This document shows, piece after piece, positions 7,345-16,308 of a stretch of 64,000 nt of DNA (the first letter of the stretch is position 1; every line of letters starts with the position of its first letter). The translations under genes were made by a program, and so were the position numbers. Origin of the DNA: Brevibacterium siliguriense (GTDB lineage: Bacteria; Actinomycetota; Actinomycetes; Actinomycetales; Brevibacteriaceae); the NCBI RefSeq assembly GCF_900105315.1, contig NZ_LT629766.1, positions 2,666,001 through 2,730,000 of the forward strand, in the 5' to 3' direction. The notes below the pieces were generated by a model. The model worked only from the letters and a program-made list of their open reading frames with translations. It was not told the DNA's origin and ran no database searches.

Positions 7345-8562
7345 TCAGCACTCGAGGTAGTCGATGACCGTGCCCGCGTTCAGACTTTCGTCGCCTTGCG
7401 GGGAATCTGTGGCGCGCGGGATTCTGATGATCACATCGGCGGTGGCGAAGTCAGGCAGTCTGGCCCGGTCCGCGGCGAGGATCTCCCCCGACTCTGTGAA
7501 CGTGCCGGGTCGGAAGGTGACGGCATTGCCGTGTCGCCGAAGACCTGAACCCGTAAGAATGCCCTTCCGCCATCTCTGCCGCAGATTCTGACCCGTCATC
7601 AGTGAGCCGACGAAGAGGTGGAAGGCGACAAAGGCTCCCTGTGGAGTGCCGGGCAGATGGATCATCGGCAGCGCGCCGAAGCGTCCGTATCCCTGAGGGG
7701 ACCCGGGTCGCATCTCGAGTCGGCGGAAAGTCGAGTGGTCGGGTTCCAGGGCCTGGCGGACGACTTCGAAGGCGCCGGCGCTGATTCCGCCGGTCGTCAC
7801 GACGAGGTCGGCCTCGGCCTGCATTCTCGTGAGTACGCTCAGCAGCTCGTCGGCATCGTCGCTGCTCGTGGCTTCGATGGGTTCGGCGCCGAGCCCGCGA
7901 GCGGCCGCGGCGAGCATCGGCAGGTTCGAGTTGAAGATCGAGGCGGTGGTCGCCTCGGTGCCCGTCTCCCCCGTCTGATTCGCGCCATGGATTTCGTCTC
8001 CCGTGACGATCAGGCCGATGCGGGGAGTGCGGAGCGTTTCGACCTCGCCGATGCCGAGCATGGCGAGAGCACCGACCCCGGCGGCAGTGATCCGCTCCCC
8101 TGCGGGCAGGACGATGTCACCGCGGTTCATGTCCTCACCGATAGGGCGGATGTTCCACCCCGGAGGCACAGGACTGGGAAGGGAATCGATCTTGATGGCG
8201 TAGGGGGCCGGCCCGGTCTGTCGGGCGTCGGTCAACTCGACGGGGACCACCGCCTCGGAGTCGGTGGGGACCGGAGCTCCGGTCATCACCCGCACCGCAC
8301 ACCCCGGCTGCAGAACGTTGACGCCGTGACCGGCGGGGGTATCCCCGACGACTCGGATGGTCTCGCCGTTTCGGGCGGAGGCCAGCGCCGCCTCGTCGAG
8401 GGCGAACCCATCCATCGCCGAGGCGGCGAAGTCAGGTACCGCTCGTGGAGCCGTGACGACCGACGCCGTGGTGCGGCCGGCGGCGTTGCGCACCGGAGTC
8501 GTCTCAGGGCGCAGATCCGGTGCGAGATCGGCGATGAGCTCGGAGTAGTCCTCTGGGTCCAA
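7345..8562 (-). CDS. Second MoeA-like molybdopterin molybdenumtransferase
   Basis: 405 aa from a TTG preceded by GGGAAGGACATCA, a good ribosome site. The MoeA fold is clear: VPDFAASAMDGFALDEAAL, VRVMTGAPVPTDSEAVV, the MoCF-binding motifs LIVTGDEIH and VVTTGGISAGAFEVVRQAL, then MRPGSPQGYGRF. It differs from the upstream MoeA at the second loop, LPGTPQGAFVAFHLF in place of LPGNPVSALISFELF, and around the active site, so the two copies are old paralogues. It may serve tungsten or a dedicated target, or make a different cofactor variant. That is unproven. Confidence 0.85.
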   Translation of the reverse strand: MDPEDYSELIADLAPDLRPETTPVRNAAGRTTASVVTAPRAVPDFAASAMDGFALDEAALASARNGETIRVVGDTPAGHGVNVLQPGCAVRVMTGAPVPTDSEAVVPVELTDARQTGPAPYAIKIDSLPSPVPPGWNIRPIGEDMNRGDIVLPAGERITAAGVGALAMLGIGEVETLRTPRIGLIVTGDEIHGANQTGETGTEATTASIFNSNLPMLAAAARGLGAEPIEATSSDDADELLSVLTRMQAEADLVVTTGGISAGAFEVVRQALEPDHSTFRRLEMRPGSPQGYGRFGALPMIHLPGTPQGAFVAFHLFVGSLMTGQNLRQRWRKGILTGSGLRRHGNAVTFRPGTFTESGEILAADRARLPDFATADVIIRIPRATDSPQGDESLNAGTVIDYLEC

Positions 8563-8661
8563 TGATGTCCTTCCCTCGAGTCGATCCTACTGGTGAATCG
8601 ATGCAGGCCAGGCGCCGATCGTTCGGTGCAGTTCGCACTGGGTTCGTCTACAGTGTGGAGC

Positions 8662-9510
8662 GTGGACACTGACCGGGCAGTAACCATCGCACCCTCACAG
8701 CTGAAACCGCTCAGCTGGGAGGCCGCAGCGACTGCCCTCTTGGCCATCTCGGCGGTCCTGCTCTTCGGTCTGGGAACCACGTTTCCGCAGGTCCGCGCCT
8801 TCGGATATGCTCCGATGCTCGCGGCACTGGCGATCGGGTGGAGTGTCAACCGGAGCTTCGCTCGGGATCTCAGCATCATCGCCGGGTGTCTCGCGCTCAT
8901 CTCGGCGATCTCGGTCGAAGCCGATATCTCCTGGACGAATATCGCCCGCATGGGCGTGGTGCTGTCTGCCGTCGTCATCGGCCCGTGGCTGGTGACCCGG
9001 TACGGTTTCGACGACCAAACGATCCAGTTTCCTCTGCGACTCGGTCAACCGTGGTCAAGACTCGAGTGGGCGTGGCTGGTCTTCGTCGTCGTGGTCGCTT
9101 GGGCGGTGCTGCCGCAGTACTTCATGCGCACCGGGGTCTATCTCAACTGGCCGCCGCTGACGAACTGGTCGGAGATCATCCGTCTGTTCTTCGGGGTGAA
9201 CGCCGTGGGCATCTGGGATGAGCTGTTCTTCATCTGCACGGTCTTCGCCTTGCTGCGCAAGCACTTCTCGTTCTGGATCGCGAACGTTTTCACCACGATC
9301 ATCTTCGTCTCGTTCCTCTGGGAACTCGGCTACCGATCGATCGGACCGCTGCTGACGATTCCGTTCGCGCTCGTACAGGCCTTCATCTTCACCCGCACGA
9401 AGTCACTGCCCTATACGGTCACGGTGCATCTGCTCTTCGACGCGCTCGTGTTCCTCACGATCGTCCACGCCCACCACCCTGACGCGCTGCCCATCTTCAT
9501 CGGAGTCTGA
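8662..9510 (+). CDS. CPBP/CAAX-protease-like integral membrane protein
   Basis: About 282 aa with roughly eight hydrophobic segments. It resembles the CPBP (Abi/CAAX type II) membrane protease family through WDELFFICTVFALLRKH (family motif EExxxR), FVSFLWELGYRS and HLLFDALVF. The first glutamate pair is DE and the motif Arg is not at its usual place, so catalysis is uncertain. The chosen GTG at 8662 lies 8 bases downstream of a TACAGT -10-like box with no Shine-Dalgarno, which suits a leaderless transcript. The frame is open back to a GTG at 8593. It is divergent from the second moeA. Function and substrate are unknown. Confidence 0.65.
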   Translation: MDTDRAVTIAPSQLKPLSWEAAATALLAISAVLLFGLGTTFPQVRAFGYAPMLAALAIGWSVNRSFARDLSIIAGCLALISAISVEADISWTNIARMGVVLSAVVIGPWLVTRYGFDDQTIQFPLRLGQPWSRLEWAWLVFVVVVAWAVLPQYFMRTGVYLNWPPLTNWSEIIRLFFGVNAVGIWDELFFICTVFALLRKHFSFWIANVFTTIIFVSFLWELGYRSIGPLLTIPFALVQAFIFTRTKSLPYTVTVHLLFDALVFLTIVHAHHPDALPIFIGV

Positions 9511-9608
9511 CTGATTCATCGACGTCAGTCATCCGTCCCACCACACACTCGCGGCGCAACGCGCTGAAACAACACCAACGGTGAGGGATGGCCGCCGGAA
9601 ACGACGAA

Positions 9609-9639
9609 GGCCCCTCAGAGCCAGTGGCTCGAAGGGGCC
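9609..9639. terminator. Bidirectional terminator hairpin
   Basis: GGCCCCTCAGAGCC and GGCTCGAAGGGGCC form a long GC-rich stem with a three-base loop and a small internal mismatch. It lies between the convergent CPBP-like gene and the peptide transporter gene and can serve both. Confidence 0.75.
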
Positions 9640-9674
9640 CTCGAACTGCGTCGGTCAGTCGCGCAGGAGCTCCA

Positions 9675-11143
9675 TCAGCGGATTCCGCGCAACAGTTTGA
9701 GCATCGGCTTCGTGAGCGTCAGCGCCAGCAGACCGAGTACGACCGTCGTTCCACCGACCGACAGCCAGTACGGTGCCTGATTGGCGGTGTCGAAATATCC
9801 GCCAAGCACACCGGACATTGCCGTGCCGACGCCCGAGGCGAGGAAGAATACGGCGATCATCTGCGACTGGAAGACCTTAGGTGCGACCTTCGTGGAGAAC
9901 GAGAGTCCGACCGGCGAGATGAGCAGCTCGCCGAAGACGAATACGGCGAGGGTCAGACATACCCACAACAGCGGGGTCTCATTGGGGCCGGCCTCAGCGA
10001 AGGGCAGGAACATGAGGAAGCCGATGCCGATGAGCACGAGGGACAGTCCGGCCTTCACCGGCGTCGAGATCTGCTTGGGACCGAGCTTCATCCACATCGT
10101 CGCGAACAGCGGCGCGAAGACGATGACGAAGAACGCAGGGATCAGCTGGATCCAGTTGATCGGCATCTCCCAACCGAAGATCGAACGGTTGAGCTGCGTG
10201 TCCGAGTACACGGTCAGAACACCGAAGATCTGCTGGTACATCGACCAGAACACCACGACCGTGATGAAGAACGGGATGTAAGCGAGGACGCGTGAGCGCT
10301 CGTCGGAATTCGTCTGCGGCGAATTGTGCATGACGATGAAGTAGCAGGCGGCCGCACCGGCAGAGATTCCGGCGATCCACCAATCGAGGTTCTCAGGGGT
10401 GACGATCTTCGTCATCCACAGGATCACTGCGAGGAGAACGACGACGACGATGGCCACGATGAAGAGGTAGAGCTTCTTCTTCGGCAGCGGATTGACGGCA
10501 ACATGAGCCTCCGGCGGCAGGCTCTTGCGACCGGTGAAGTAGATGATGAGACCGAGGGCCATTCCGACCGCGGCGGCCCCGAATCCGTAGTGGAATCCGA
10601 TGTTCTTCTGGAGGAGGCCGGTGAGCAGCGGGCCGAGGAGTGCGCCGATGTTCACGCCCATGTAGAAGATGGTGAAGCCGGCGTCACGGCGCGGGTCCTT
10701 CTCATCGTAGAGTTCGCCGACGAGCGCCGAGGCGTTCGCCTTGAGACCGCCTGAGCCGAGTGCGACGAGGATGAGGCCGGCAGCCACTCCCCGAAACCGG
10801 GGATGAGTGCCAGGCAGATGTGGCCGATCATGATGATGATCGCAGAGTAGAAGAGGACCTTCTCCGCTCCCGCGAGGCGATCGGCGATCCAGGCGCCGAG
10901 GATGGTGGCGAGGAAGACGGCACCGCCGTATGCACCGACGATTCCCACGGCTGTGCCCTGCTCCATCCCCATACCACCGTCGGTGACGCTGAAGTAGAGG
11001 TAGAGGGCAAGAATGCCGTTCATCCCGTAGTAGGAGAAGCGCTCCCACAGTTCCAGGCTGAAGAGCTGCATGAGCGGCAGAGGGTGTCCGAAGAAGCGAG
11101 TGTCGCTGCGGATGGCCTCGACCGTCGAGGTGCTTGAAGACAT
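9675..11143 (-). pseudogene. POT-family proton-coupled oligopeptide transporter, single frameshift
   Basis: The first frame starts at an ATG (11143, ribosome site GGAAAG) and reads a POT transporter: HPLPLMQLFSLELWERFSYY, GMNGILALYLYFSV, ILGAWIADRLAGAEKVLFYS, up to CLALIPGF. Homology then continues in another frame with GVAAGLILVALGSGGLKANA, DEKDPRRDAGFTIFYMGVN and seven or more further helices to the normal C terminus. The shift falls in the run TTTCGGGGAGTGG near 10795 and needs one extra base to restore about 489 codons. No other lesion is visible, so this is either a very recent inactivation or a sequencing error. When intact, it would import di- and tripeptides with protons. Confidence 0.85.
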
Positions 11144-11290
11144 TGTGTGCTTTCCGTAGTGGTGTGAAAGGCCACGATCGGTGGCGCAGTTCACGATGGA
11201 CCAGCGGACATCCTACTCCTCGGTCATGCCGTGGTCACACCTGGCAAGGGCTGGGACACGCCGTCCCAAAAAGCGGAATGTAGAAGTGAT

Positions 11291-12601
11291 TCAGGTCTCG
11301 TCTTCAGCCTCTGTCACACGCTGCCGTGACGGCTTGGCAGCCCTCCGATCGTCGCGTCTTCCGACGAACAGATTGAGCAGACCGGCGCACAGGACGATCA
11401 CCGAGGCGGCCACCGGAACAGCCATCGCCACAGCCGTTCCCCGATCCTCGGCGAGGATGCCGTTGATCGCCGAGGATACCGACTGACCGACGATGATCGC
11501 CGATCCCGCCATCGACATCACCGTCGCCGACCGTCCGAGCGGTGCCCGTTCGGCAGCGAGGCTGAAGAGGGTGACGAGACTCGGCCCGATTCCCGTGCCC
11601 ATGAGCAGCAGCGCCATGACGATGACCGGCATCGATTCCGTCGACGCGAGGATGACCGATCCCGTGACAAGAACGGGCGCGAAGCACAGCAGCCGTGCCC
11701 ACAGCGCGAACGCTGCGGGGAAGAGCGCCACCGAGATCGCGAGCACGGCAGAGCCGATGCCCATGACCCCGTAGATGAGACCGGCCTCCTCGGGCCGTCC
11801 GATGTCGTTGGTCAGGGCGGTCAGAGCAGTGAGCGTCGAGCCGAACACCATACCGACGCCGAAGACGCCGAGGATGATGACGAAGACTCCGGCCGTGAAG
11901 ATGTCCTTCGCCGGTGCACGCTCGCCGAGACTGTGCGACGTCCCGGTCCGCCGTGCCCGCCCCGTCGGGTGCAGTGCGAAGGCGGACACGAAGACCAGGG
12001 TCATCACGATCGCCCCGATGATGGGGGCCACCGGGGTGAAGAAGGTCGCCAGCAGACCGACGAGGAACGGCCCGAAGACGAAGATGACCTCATCGGCGGC
12101 GGATTCGTAGGCCATCGTGGCGTTGAGCACCTTCGGCCGCCTCGGCGACGGCAGCACCGTCATGACGATGTCGACGATGCGTGAACGCGACATAGGTGCG
12201 ACCTGAGGCGAGGTGGCACCGATCGCGAAGGCGGCGATGAAGACGACTGAATCGGGCAGCGGACTGAACACGACCCACGCCATGAAGGTCAGCGCCGCAC
12301 AGTTGAGGAACCCGACGATCAGCAGCACGTAGCGCTGCCCCCACCGATCGGCGGCCGCTCCGATGAAGGACCCGAACAGGGCCGTTCCCAGTCCGACCAT
12401 GGCGGAGTTGATTCCGCCCAAGCTCAGCGATCCGCGGCCGGCCACAACGAGAGTGAGGACTCCGACGACGATCATGGCGAACGGCATGCGGGCGACGAAT
12501 GCAATCGGAAAGTAGGTGCGTCCGACGGCCGAGAACAGTGTCGGTGAGGACTGCTGTGCGGCGGTGGGCCGAACCGATGCGGGTATATCGCTGTCTGTCA
12601 T
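11291..12601 (-). CDS. MFS transporter, probable exporter
   Basis: 436 aa with about 12 hydrophobic helices. A cytoplasmic N-terminal stretch of ~25 residues precedes the first helix, and the MFS loop 2-3 signature appears as GAAADRWGQRYVLLIVGFLN near residues 80-100. The central loop contains GRARRTGTSHSLGERAPAKD. It resembles drug- or metabolite-efflux MFS proteins, but no residue tells the substrate. It is a single gene, 147 bp from the transporter downstream and separated from the plus-strand holin-family gene by a 250-bp gap without a recognisable gene. Confidence 0.85.
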   Translation of the reverse strand: MTDSDIPASVRPTAAQQSSPTLFSAVGRTYFPIAFVARMPFAMIVVGVLTLVVAGRGSLSLGGINSAMVGLGTALFGSFIGAAADRWGQRYVLLIVGFLNCAALTFMAWVVFSPLPDSVVFIAAFAIGATSPQVAPMSRSRIVDIVMTVLPSPRRPKVLNATMAYESAADEVIFVFGPFLVGLLATFFTPVAPIIGAIVMTLVFVSAFALHPTGRARRTGTSHSLGERAPAKDIFTAGVFVIILGVFGVGMVFGSTLTALTALTNDIGRPEEAGLIYGVMGIGSAVLAISVALFPAAFALWARLLCFAPVLVTGSVILASTESMPVIVMALLLMGTGIGPSLVTLFSLAAERAPLGRSATVMSMAGSAIIVGQSVSSAINGILAEDRGTAVAMAVPVAASVIVLCAGLLNLFVGRRDDRRAAKPSRQRVTEAEDET

Positions 12602-12854
12602 ATCAATCCAGTTTCTGCTCCCGCTTATCCGGGAGGTCGTGCCGCCGTGGCGACCTGGATCAAATCACTCGGTAGGTGCACGCAGTTGTTCTTGAGAAAG
12701 TCGAACCGAAAGGCTCACCTTCAGGCTACTGCCTTTGGCCGCCCGTTTCGAGTGGGATCACGTCAGGCGACGTTGAGTTTCATCACCATGGCACGGACCT
12801 CATTCCCATCCCCGACTCAGTAAGAACGCAGATCGGTCTGCAAGGATGACGCCT

Positions 12855-13274
12855 ATGAACTTCTTGTCTCGCGTCATCGTCAACGCATGTGCGATCTGGG
12901 TGGCGGCCTGGATTCTGCCGGGTGTGACGATCACAGGGAATCGGGTCGTCGAGGAACAGGCTGGCGCAATTCCGGCGATGATCATCTCCTACCTCGTCAT
13001 CGGCCTCATCTTCGGTCTGGCGAATGCCTTCATCAAACCGATCCTCAGCTTCGTCTCGGCCCCCATCACGTGTCTGACCCTGGGACTGTTCTCCATCGTC
13101 ATCAACGCGATCATGTTGGCGCTGACGAGTTGGCTCAGTGGGTTCACGCCGTTCGAGTTCACCATCGATTCGTTCTTCTTCTCCGCCATCCTCGCCGCGA
13201 TCATCGTCTCGATCGTCTCGGCCCTGCTCGGATGGCTGGTCCCGGAGCGAAGTGCCGAACGCGACCGAAGATGA
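12855..13274 (+). CDS. Phage holin family (PF04020-like) four-helix membrane protein
   Basis: 139 aa. The ATG at 12855 is preceded by AAGGA at 8-base spacing; an ATG at 12846 overlaps that ribosome site and is less likely. Four hydrophobic helices, with the family pattern IPAMIISYLVIGLIFGLANA, then KPILSFVSAPITCLTLGLFS and AILAAIIVSIVSALLGWLVP. The family is named after a phage holin, but chromosomal members are common single genes of unknown function, and nothing around it is phage-like. The next gene, also a small membrane protein, follows 72 bp later. Confidence 0.8.
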   Translation: MNFLSRVIVNACAIWVAAWILPGVTITGNRVVEEQAGAIPAMIISYLVIGLIFGLANAFIKPILSFVSAPITCLTLGLFSIVINAIMLALTSWLSGFTPFEFTIDSFFFSAILAAIIVSIVSALLGWLVPERSAERDRR

Positions 13275-13346
13275 GCAAATTCCTCTACGCGATGTAGACT
13301 GTTGCTGAGAGTCAGCTGACCACCAGAAACATCGCCGGAGGAGACT

Positions 13347-13577
13347 ATGTCCGATATCGCAGCACCGAAGAGAACCCGCAATTCCGCATCGTTTGCCGAT
13401 GTCATCGTCTTCATCTTCGCATTCGCGCTCTTCCTGTTCGGGCTCTACCTCTTCGGAGCCGCGTTCGCTGCACCTGAGGGAACCGAGTTCTGGGTGTTCT
13501 GGGGCGGACTGCTCGCGTCGAGCTTCGCGTTCCTCGTGCCGATCGTCTACCGCTGGGCTCGCGACTCCCGCCGCTGA
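13347..13577 (+). CDS. Small two-helix membrane protein
   Basis: 76 aa after a strong ribosome site (GGAGGAGACT, then ATG). A basic N terminus (APKRTRN) is followed by two hydrophobic segments, IVFIFAFALFLFGLYLFGAA and WGGLLASSFAFLVPIVY, and a basic tail (RWARDSRR). No enzymatic motif is seen and the family is not recognised. A strong terminator hairpin begins 17 bases after its stop. Confidence 0.7.
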   Translation: MSDIAAPKRTRNSASFADVIVFIFAFALFLFGLYLFGAAFAAPEGTEFWVFWGGLLASSFAFLVPIVYRWARDSRR

Positions 13578-13593
13578 TCTCCAGGCCGCTTGA

Positions 13594-13635
13594 CGACGAA
13601 GGGCCGTTGCGCTGAAGCGCAGCGGCCCTTCGTCG
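13594..13635. terminator. Strong bidirectional terminator
   Basis: CGACGAAGGGCCGTTGCGC pairs with GCGCAGCGGCCCTTCGTCG around a TGAA loop: a near-perfect 19-bp stem between the convergent small membrane protein and hydrolase genes. Confidence 0.85.
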
Positions 13636-13657
13636 ATTCAGCGGCCTTCTTCTCGGT

Positions 13658-14536
13658 CTACCTCTCGTCGATCCGCTGGTGACAGAATTCCATGATCGCC
13701 GAGGCGGCTTCGACAGACCGCTCATAGTGCACAAGGTGACCCACCCCGCCCAGTTCCACGAACTCGGCGTCGGAGAGTTCGGCGACGAATGCGCGGGTAG
13801 GACCGATCGGGGCGATCGCATCCTTGTCGCCGGCGATGACGAGCGTGGGCATCGTCAGGTGGTCGGCCACCTCGGTGACGGTGTGCGCCACGGACGTGGC
13901 GAAGGCCTCCGACAGGGACTGCCGGTCGGCAAAAGACGAGAAGTGTCGCCCGTGCTGATCATGGATGTACCGACGCAGGCCGGGGTCGCGGGTGGTGGCC
14001 ATAGCCACGCTCATGGCCCGTACGATGAGCAGGTTGCTCAGCAACGCGCGGCCGGCTCGTTCGGGAAGTCGCGCTCCCAGGGCGTAGTAGGCACGGGTGA
14101 CCGCGGTGAGGAACCGTGCGGGACCTTCCAGAGCGGGGCTGGTGATCGGATTGATGAGCACGAGCTCGTCGACGAGGTCCCTGTGAGTTGCTACGAGATG
14201 GCTGACCAGGATCGACCCGAACGAGTGGCCCACAAGGATCGGTGTCGCGCCCCGCTGCCTGCCCACCTCGGCGCGCAGGGCTAGGAGATAGTCGACGAAG
14301 GCGGGGAGAGACGAACCCGATTCCAGCGGAGCCGTGAGCCCGAACCCGGGTAGGTCGGGCACGACCACCTCGCGGTCGGTGATGCTGCCGGCGATGAGGT
14401 CCATGCCATGGTGATCTCCACGGAATCCATGCACCATCAGCAGCGGACGCTGACTCCGGTCACCCGGGTAGAGCCACGCGGCCGTGCGATGTGATTCCAG
14501 GCGAAGGTCGATCCGCTGCGATTCCCGTGTTCGCAC
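13658..14536 (-). CDS. Alpha/beta hydrolase
   Basis: 292 aa from a GTG two bases after the stop of the universal stress protein gene; longer readings upstream overlap that gene and are rejected. It has an alpha/beta-hydrolase layout: LLMVHGFRGDHHGMDLI (oxyanion-hole region), nucleophile elbow VGHSFGSILVSH (Ser), acid AGDKDAIAP (Asp) and LGGVGHLVHYE (His). A cap region lies between. The substrate is unknown; esterase, epoxide hydrolase and meta-cleavage hydrolase members look alike at this level. It is co-transcribed with the stress protein gene, given the two-base spacing. Confidence 0.85.
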   Translation of the reverse strand: MRTRESQRIDLRLESHRTAAWLYPGDRSQRPLLMVHGFRGDHHGMDLIAGSITDREVVVPDLPGFGLTAPLESGSSLPAFVDYLLALRAEVGRQRGATPILVGHSFGSILVSHLVATHRDLVDELVLINPITSPALEGPARFLTAVTRAYYALGARLPERAGRALLSNLLIVRAMSVAMATTRDPGLRRYIHDQHGRHFSSFADRQSLSEAFATSVAHTVTEVADHLTMPTLVIAGDKDAIAPIGPTRAFVAELSDAEFVELGGVGHLVHYERSVEAASAIMEFCHQRIDER

Positions 14537-14537
14537 C

Positions 14538-15443
14538 TCAGTCGACGTCGCTGCTGTGCAGTCGACTGACGGCACGACGGGGCACGACCACGACTGGAAC
14601 GGGCAGAACACGCAGGAGACGACGGGCTCGCGCACCGATCGCGACCTTGCCTCCACGGCCCAGGCGGCTCGAACCGATGAAAGCGAGGTCACCGGCTTGC
14701 CAGTCGATGGACTCGGCGGCCTCTTCGATATCGGCTCCGGCCTTGGTTCTCACCTTCGCACGGCCCGAGGCGAGCATCTCCGAAGCGTCGTCGGCGAGAA
14801 CCGCTCCCCCGTACTGCTCGGCGAATTCTGTGATCTCGGCGACCTCGTCGTCGAAGAGTCCGTCGTTCTCGATCAGAGACAGCAGTCTGAGATCGACATC
14901 GAGGCCGACAGCCGATTCGATGGCCGCTCCGATGAGTGACGAAGCTCCGGGTCGCGCACCGTAGAGCGCGGTCACGCGCGTGATCGGTCCGATATCCGAC
15001 CTGCCTGACGGGGCGAGCACGACGGGCACCGTCGAGGAGTGCAGCAGCGATGACGCGACCGTGCCGATACGCAGCTGGCGCATCAGCGTGGTCGCCCGCG
15101 CACCGATGACGATGCCCAGCGCGCCTTCTTTCTCGGCGACCTCCATCAGGCCCTTGGATTCGTTCGCGGCGATGTGGATGCTGCCTCTGGCGCGGACATC
15201 GTCGGGGATGAGGGCCAGTGCCTCGTCGAGCCAGTCGTCGATCTGTTGGGCGACGATCCCTGCCCCGTCCTTTGGCACGGCGCTGCCCGCGAGGATCGTC
15301 GAGGATTCGGGGCGGACGATGGTGACCACGAGTTCGATCTCGATGGACCGCGCGATCGAAATAGCCAATGAGATCGCATCCCGGCCGCGATCGGTGGCAA
15401 TGTATCCGACGACCAGGCGCCTGGTGGTAGCGGTCTCTGACAT
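14538..15443 (-). CDS. Tandem universal stress protein (UspA)
   Basis: 301 aa from an ATG with AGGAG six bases upstream. Two UspA domains lie in tandem. The first opens RRLVVGYIATDRGRDAISLA and contains the ATP-loop-like IVIGARATTLMRQLRIGTVA followed by SSLLHSSTVPVVLAP. The second (residues ~150-295) has LAFIGSSRLGRGGKVAIGAR and ends in VLPVPVVVVP. Tandem Usp proteins act in the cytosol in dormancy and stress survival, often by binding ATP. The first domain keeps the G-x-R-x9-G-x-V-[AS]-S type motif better than the second. Confidence 0.9.
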   Translation of the reverse strand: MSETATTRRLVVGYIATDRGRDAISLAISIARSIEIELVVTIVRPESSTILAGSAVPKDGAGIVAQQIDDWLDEALALIPDDVRARGSIHIAANESKGLMEVAEKEGALGIVIGARATTLMRQLRIGTVASSLLHSSTVPVVLAPSGRSDIGPITRVTALYGARPGASSLIGAAIESAVGLDVDLRLLSLIENDGLFDDEVAEITEFAEQYGGAVLADDASEMLASGRAKVRTKAGADIEEAAESIDWQAGDLAFIGSSRLGRGGKVAIGARARRLLRVLPVPVVVVPRRAVSRLHSSDVD

Positions 15444-16308
15444 TCTCAACTCCTGAAGCTGCGCGTCCGATTATTGCTCGTCTCCCCTGATTCTACGTCG
15501 GCGCCAGCGGCGCTTCGACCTGCCGATTTCGAGAGCCGTCTTTCACCTTCGGACAGCCGAAGTGAAAGTATTTGAGAAAATAATGAACAAAACTCCCACC
15601 TGCCGTGAAAGCTGTGCTAAATTCGACAGTGCAATTACGGATTCGCAGACATCACCCTGATTGCACTTTGACAATTGCGGACGTTGACGCCGTCCCCACG
15701 AGATCCACGACCATGAAAGGAGAGCAGTGACGATGATGAATTTTCTTGCAGGCCCTGACCTTCGAACGCCTTGGCATGATTATGCTGCCTGCCCGATTGG
15801 CGGACAAGGACTCGTCGGCTGATACAGCCGTCTTTCACGTCTTTTCCACCGGCTGGCTTCCGGCCACCGCTGTTCTCTGAGTCACCGGTTGCCTGATTTC
15901 CGGCATTCTTCACGCCCGGCTCGTGTCCAGATCACTTCGGCATGCCTACAGTGCTGTAGCACCGCCAGCCGCCGTCCCTGATCCGGTCGCCATTCGCCGG
16001 AATCTTTGAGCTCGGTTCCTGACCGGCCGCCATTGCGACCGCGCACCATGCAATCTTGCGCTTTCCGCCTTGCGTCCGACCGACCCTGGTTCAATGCATT
16101 TCGAATTCCGCTGCGATTTCTCTGAGTCTGTCATTCCATTGACGCAATACCGCAACGGCTATTACCTGCCTTTGTCGGCTGCGTCCTTATTTGGCTGATT
16201 CGCTGTTATTCTTGCGGCCTTTTCGGATTCCGTTTATCTGACCATCATTCTGGGATATCTCCTGCCCATTTGCGGGTATTCCCTGCCCGAAAACCTTGAG
16301 GAAGAACT
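15444..16308. other. Pyrimidine-rich gene-poor stretch with a leader-type short ORF
   Basis: No conserved gene is visible in these 865 bases on either strand. From ~15820 to 16300 the plus strand is rich in T and C and lower in GC than its flanks, with recurring CCGG-containing segments (for example TTCCGGCC, TTTCCGGC, TCGCCGGAA, CGGTTCCTGACCGG) able to form short stems. A possible promoter (TGCTAAAT near 15617) precedes a well-initiated short ORF at 15733. The layout resembles a long regulated leader in front of the 75-codon ORF at 16309, but it may simply be a decayed region. Confidence 0.5.
15733..15822 (+). CDS. 29-codon leader-type ORF
   Basis: A strong ribosome site (AAAGGAGA, 9-base spacing) precedes two adjacent ATG codons and 29 sense codons ending in TGA. 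The predicted peptide contains LRTPWHDYAAC and GGQGLVG, with no signal sequence or recognised family. Good initiation, small size and a long untranslated tract downstream point to a regulatory leader peptide or a standalone small protein. A five-codon ATG...TGA frame overlaps its ribosome site. Confidence 0.4.
   Translation: MMNFLAGPDLRTPWHDYAACPIGGQGLVG

Noticed and set aside
12700..12745. DtxR/iron-box-like sequence (AAAGGCTCACCTTCAGGCTACTGCC) upstream of the MFS gene
   Set aside because: Symmetry is poor against the known TTAGGTTAGGCTAACCTAA consensus and no siderophore gene is adjacent.
12855..13577. Prophage suggested by a holin-family protein
   Set aside because: No lysin, structural, terminase or integrase gene is nearby; chromosomal members of this family are common single genes.
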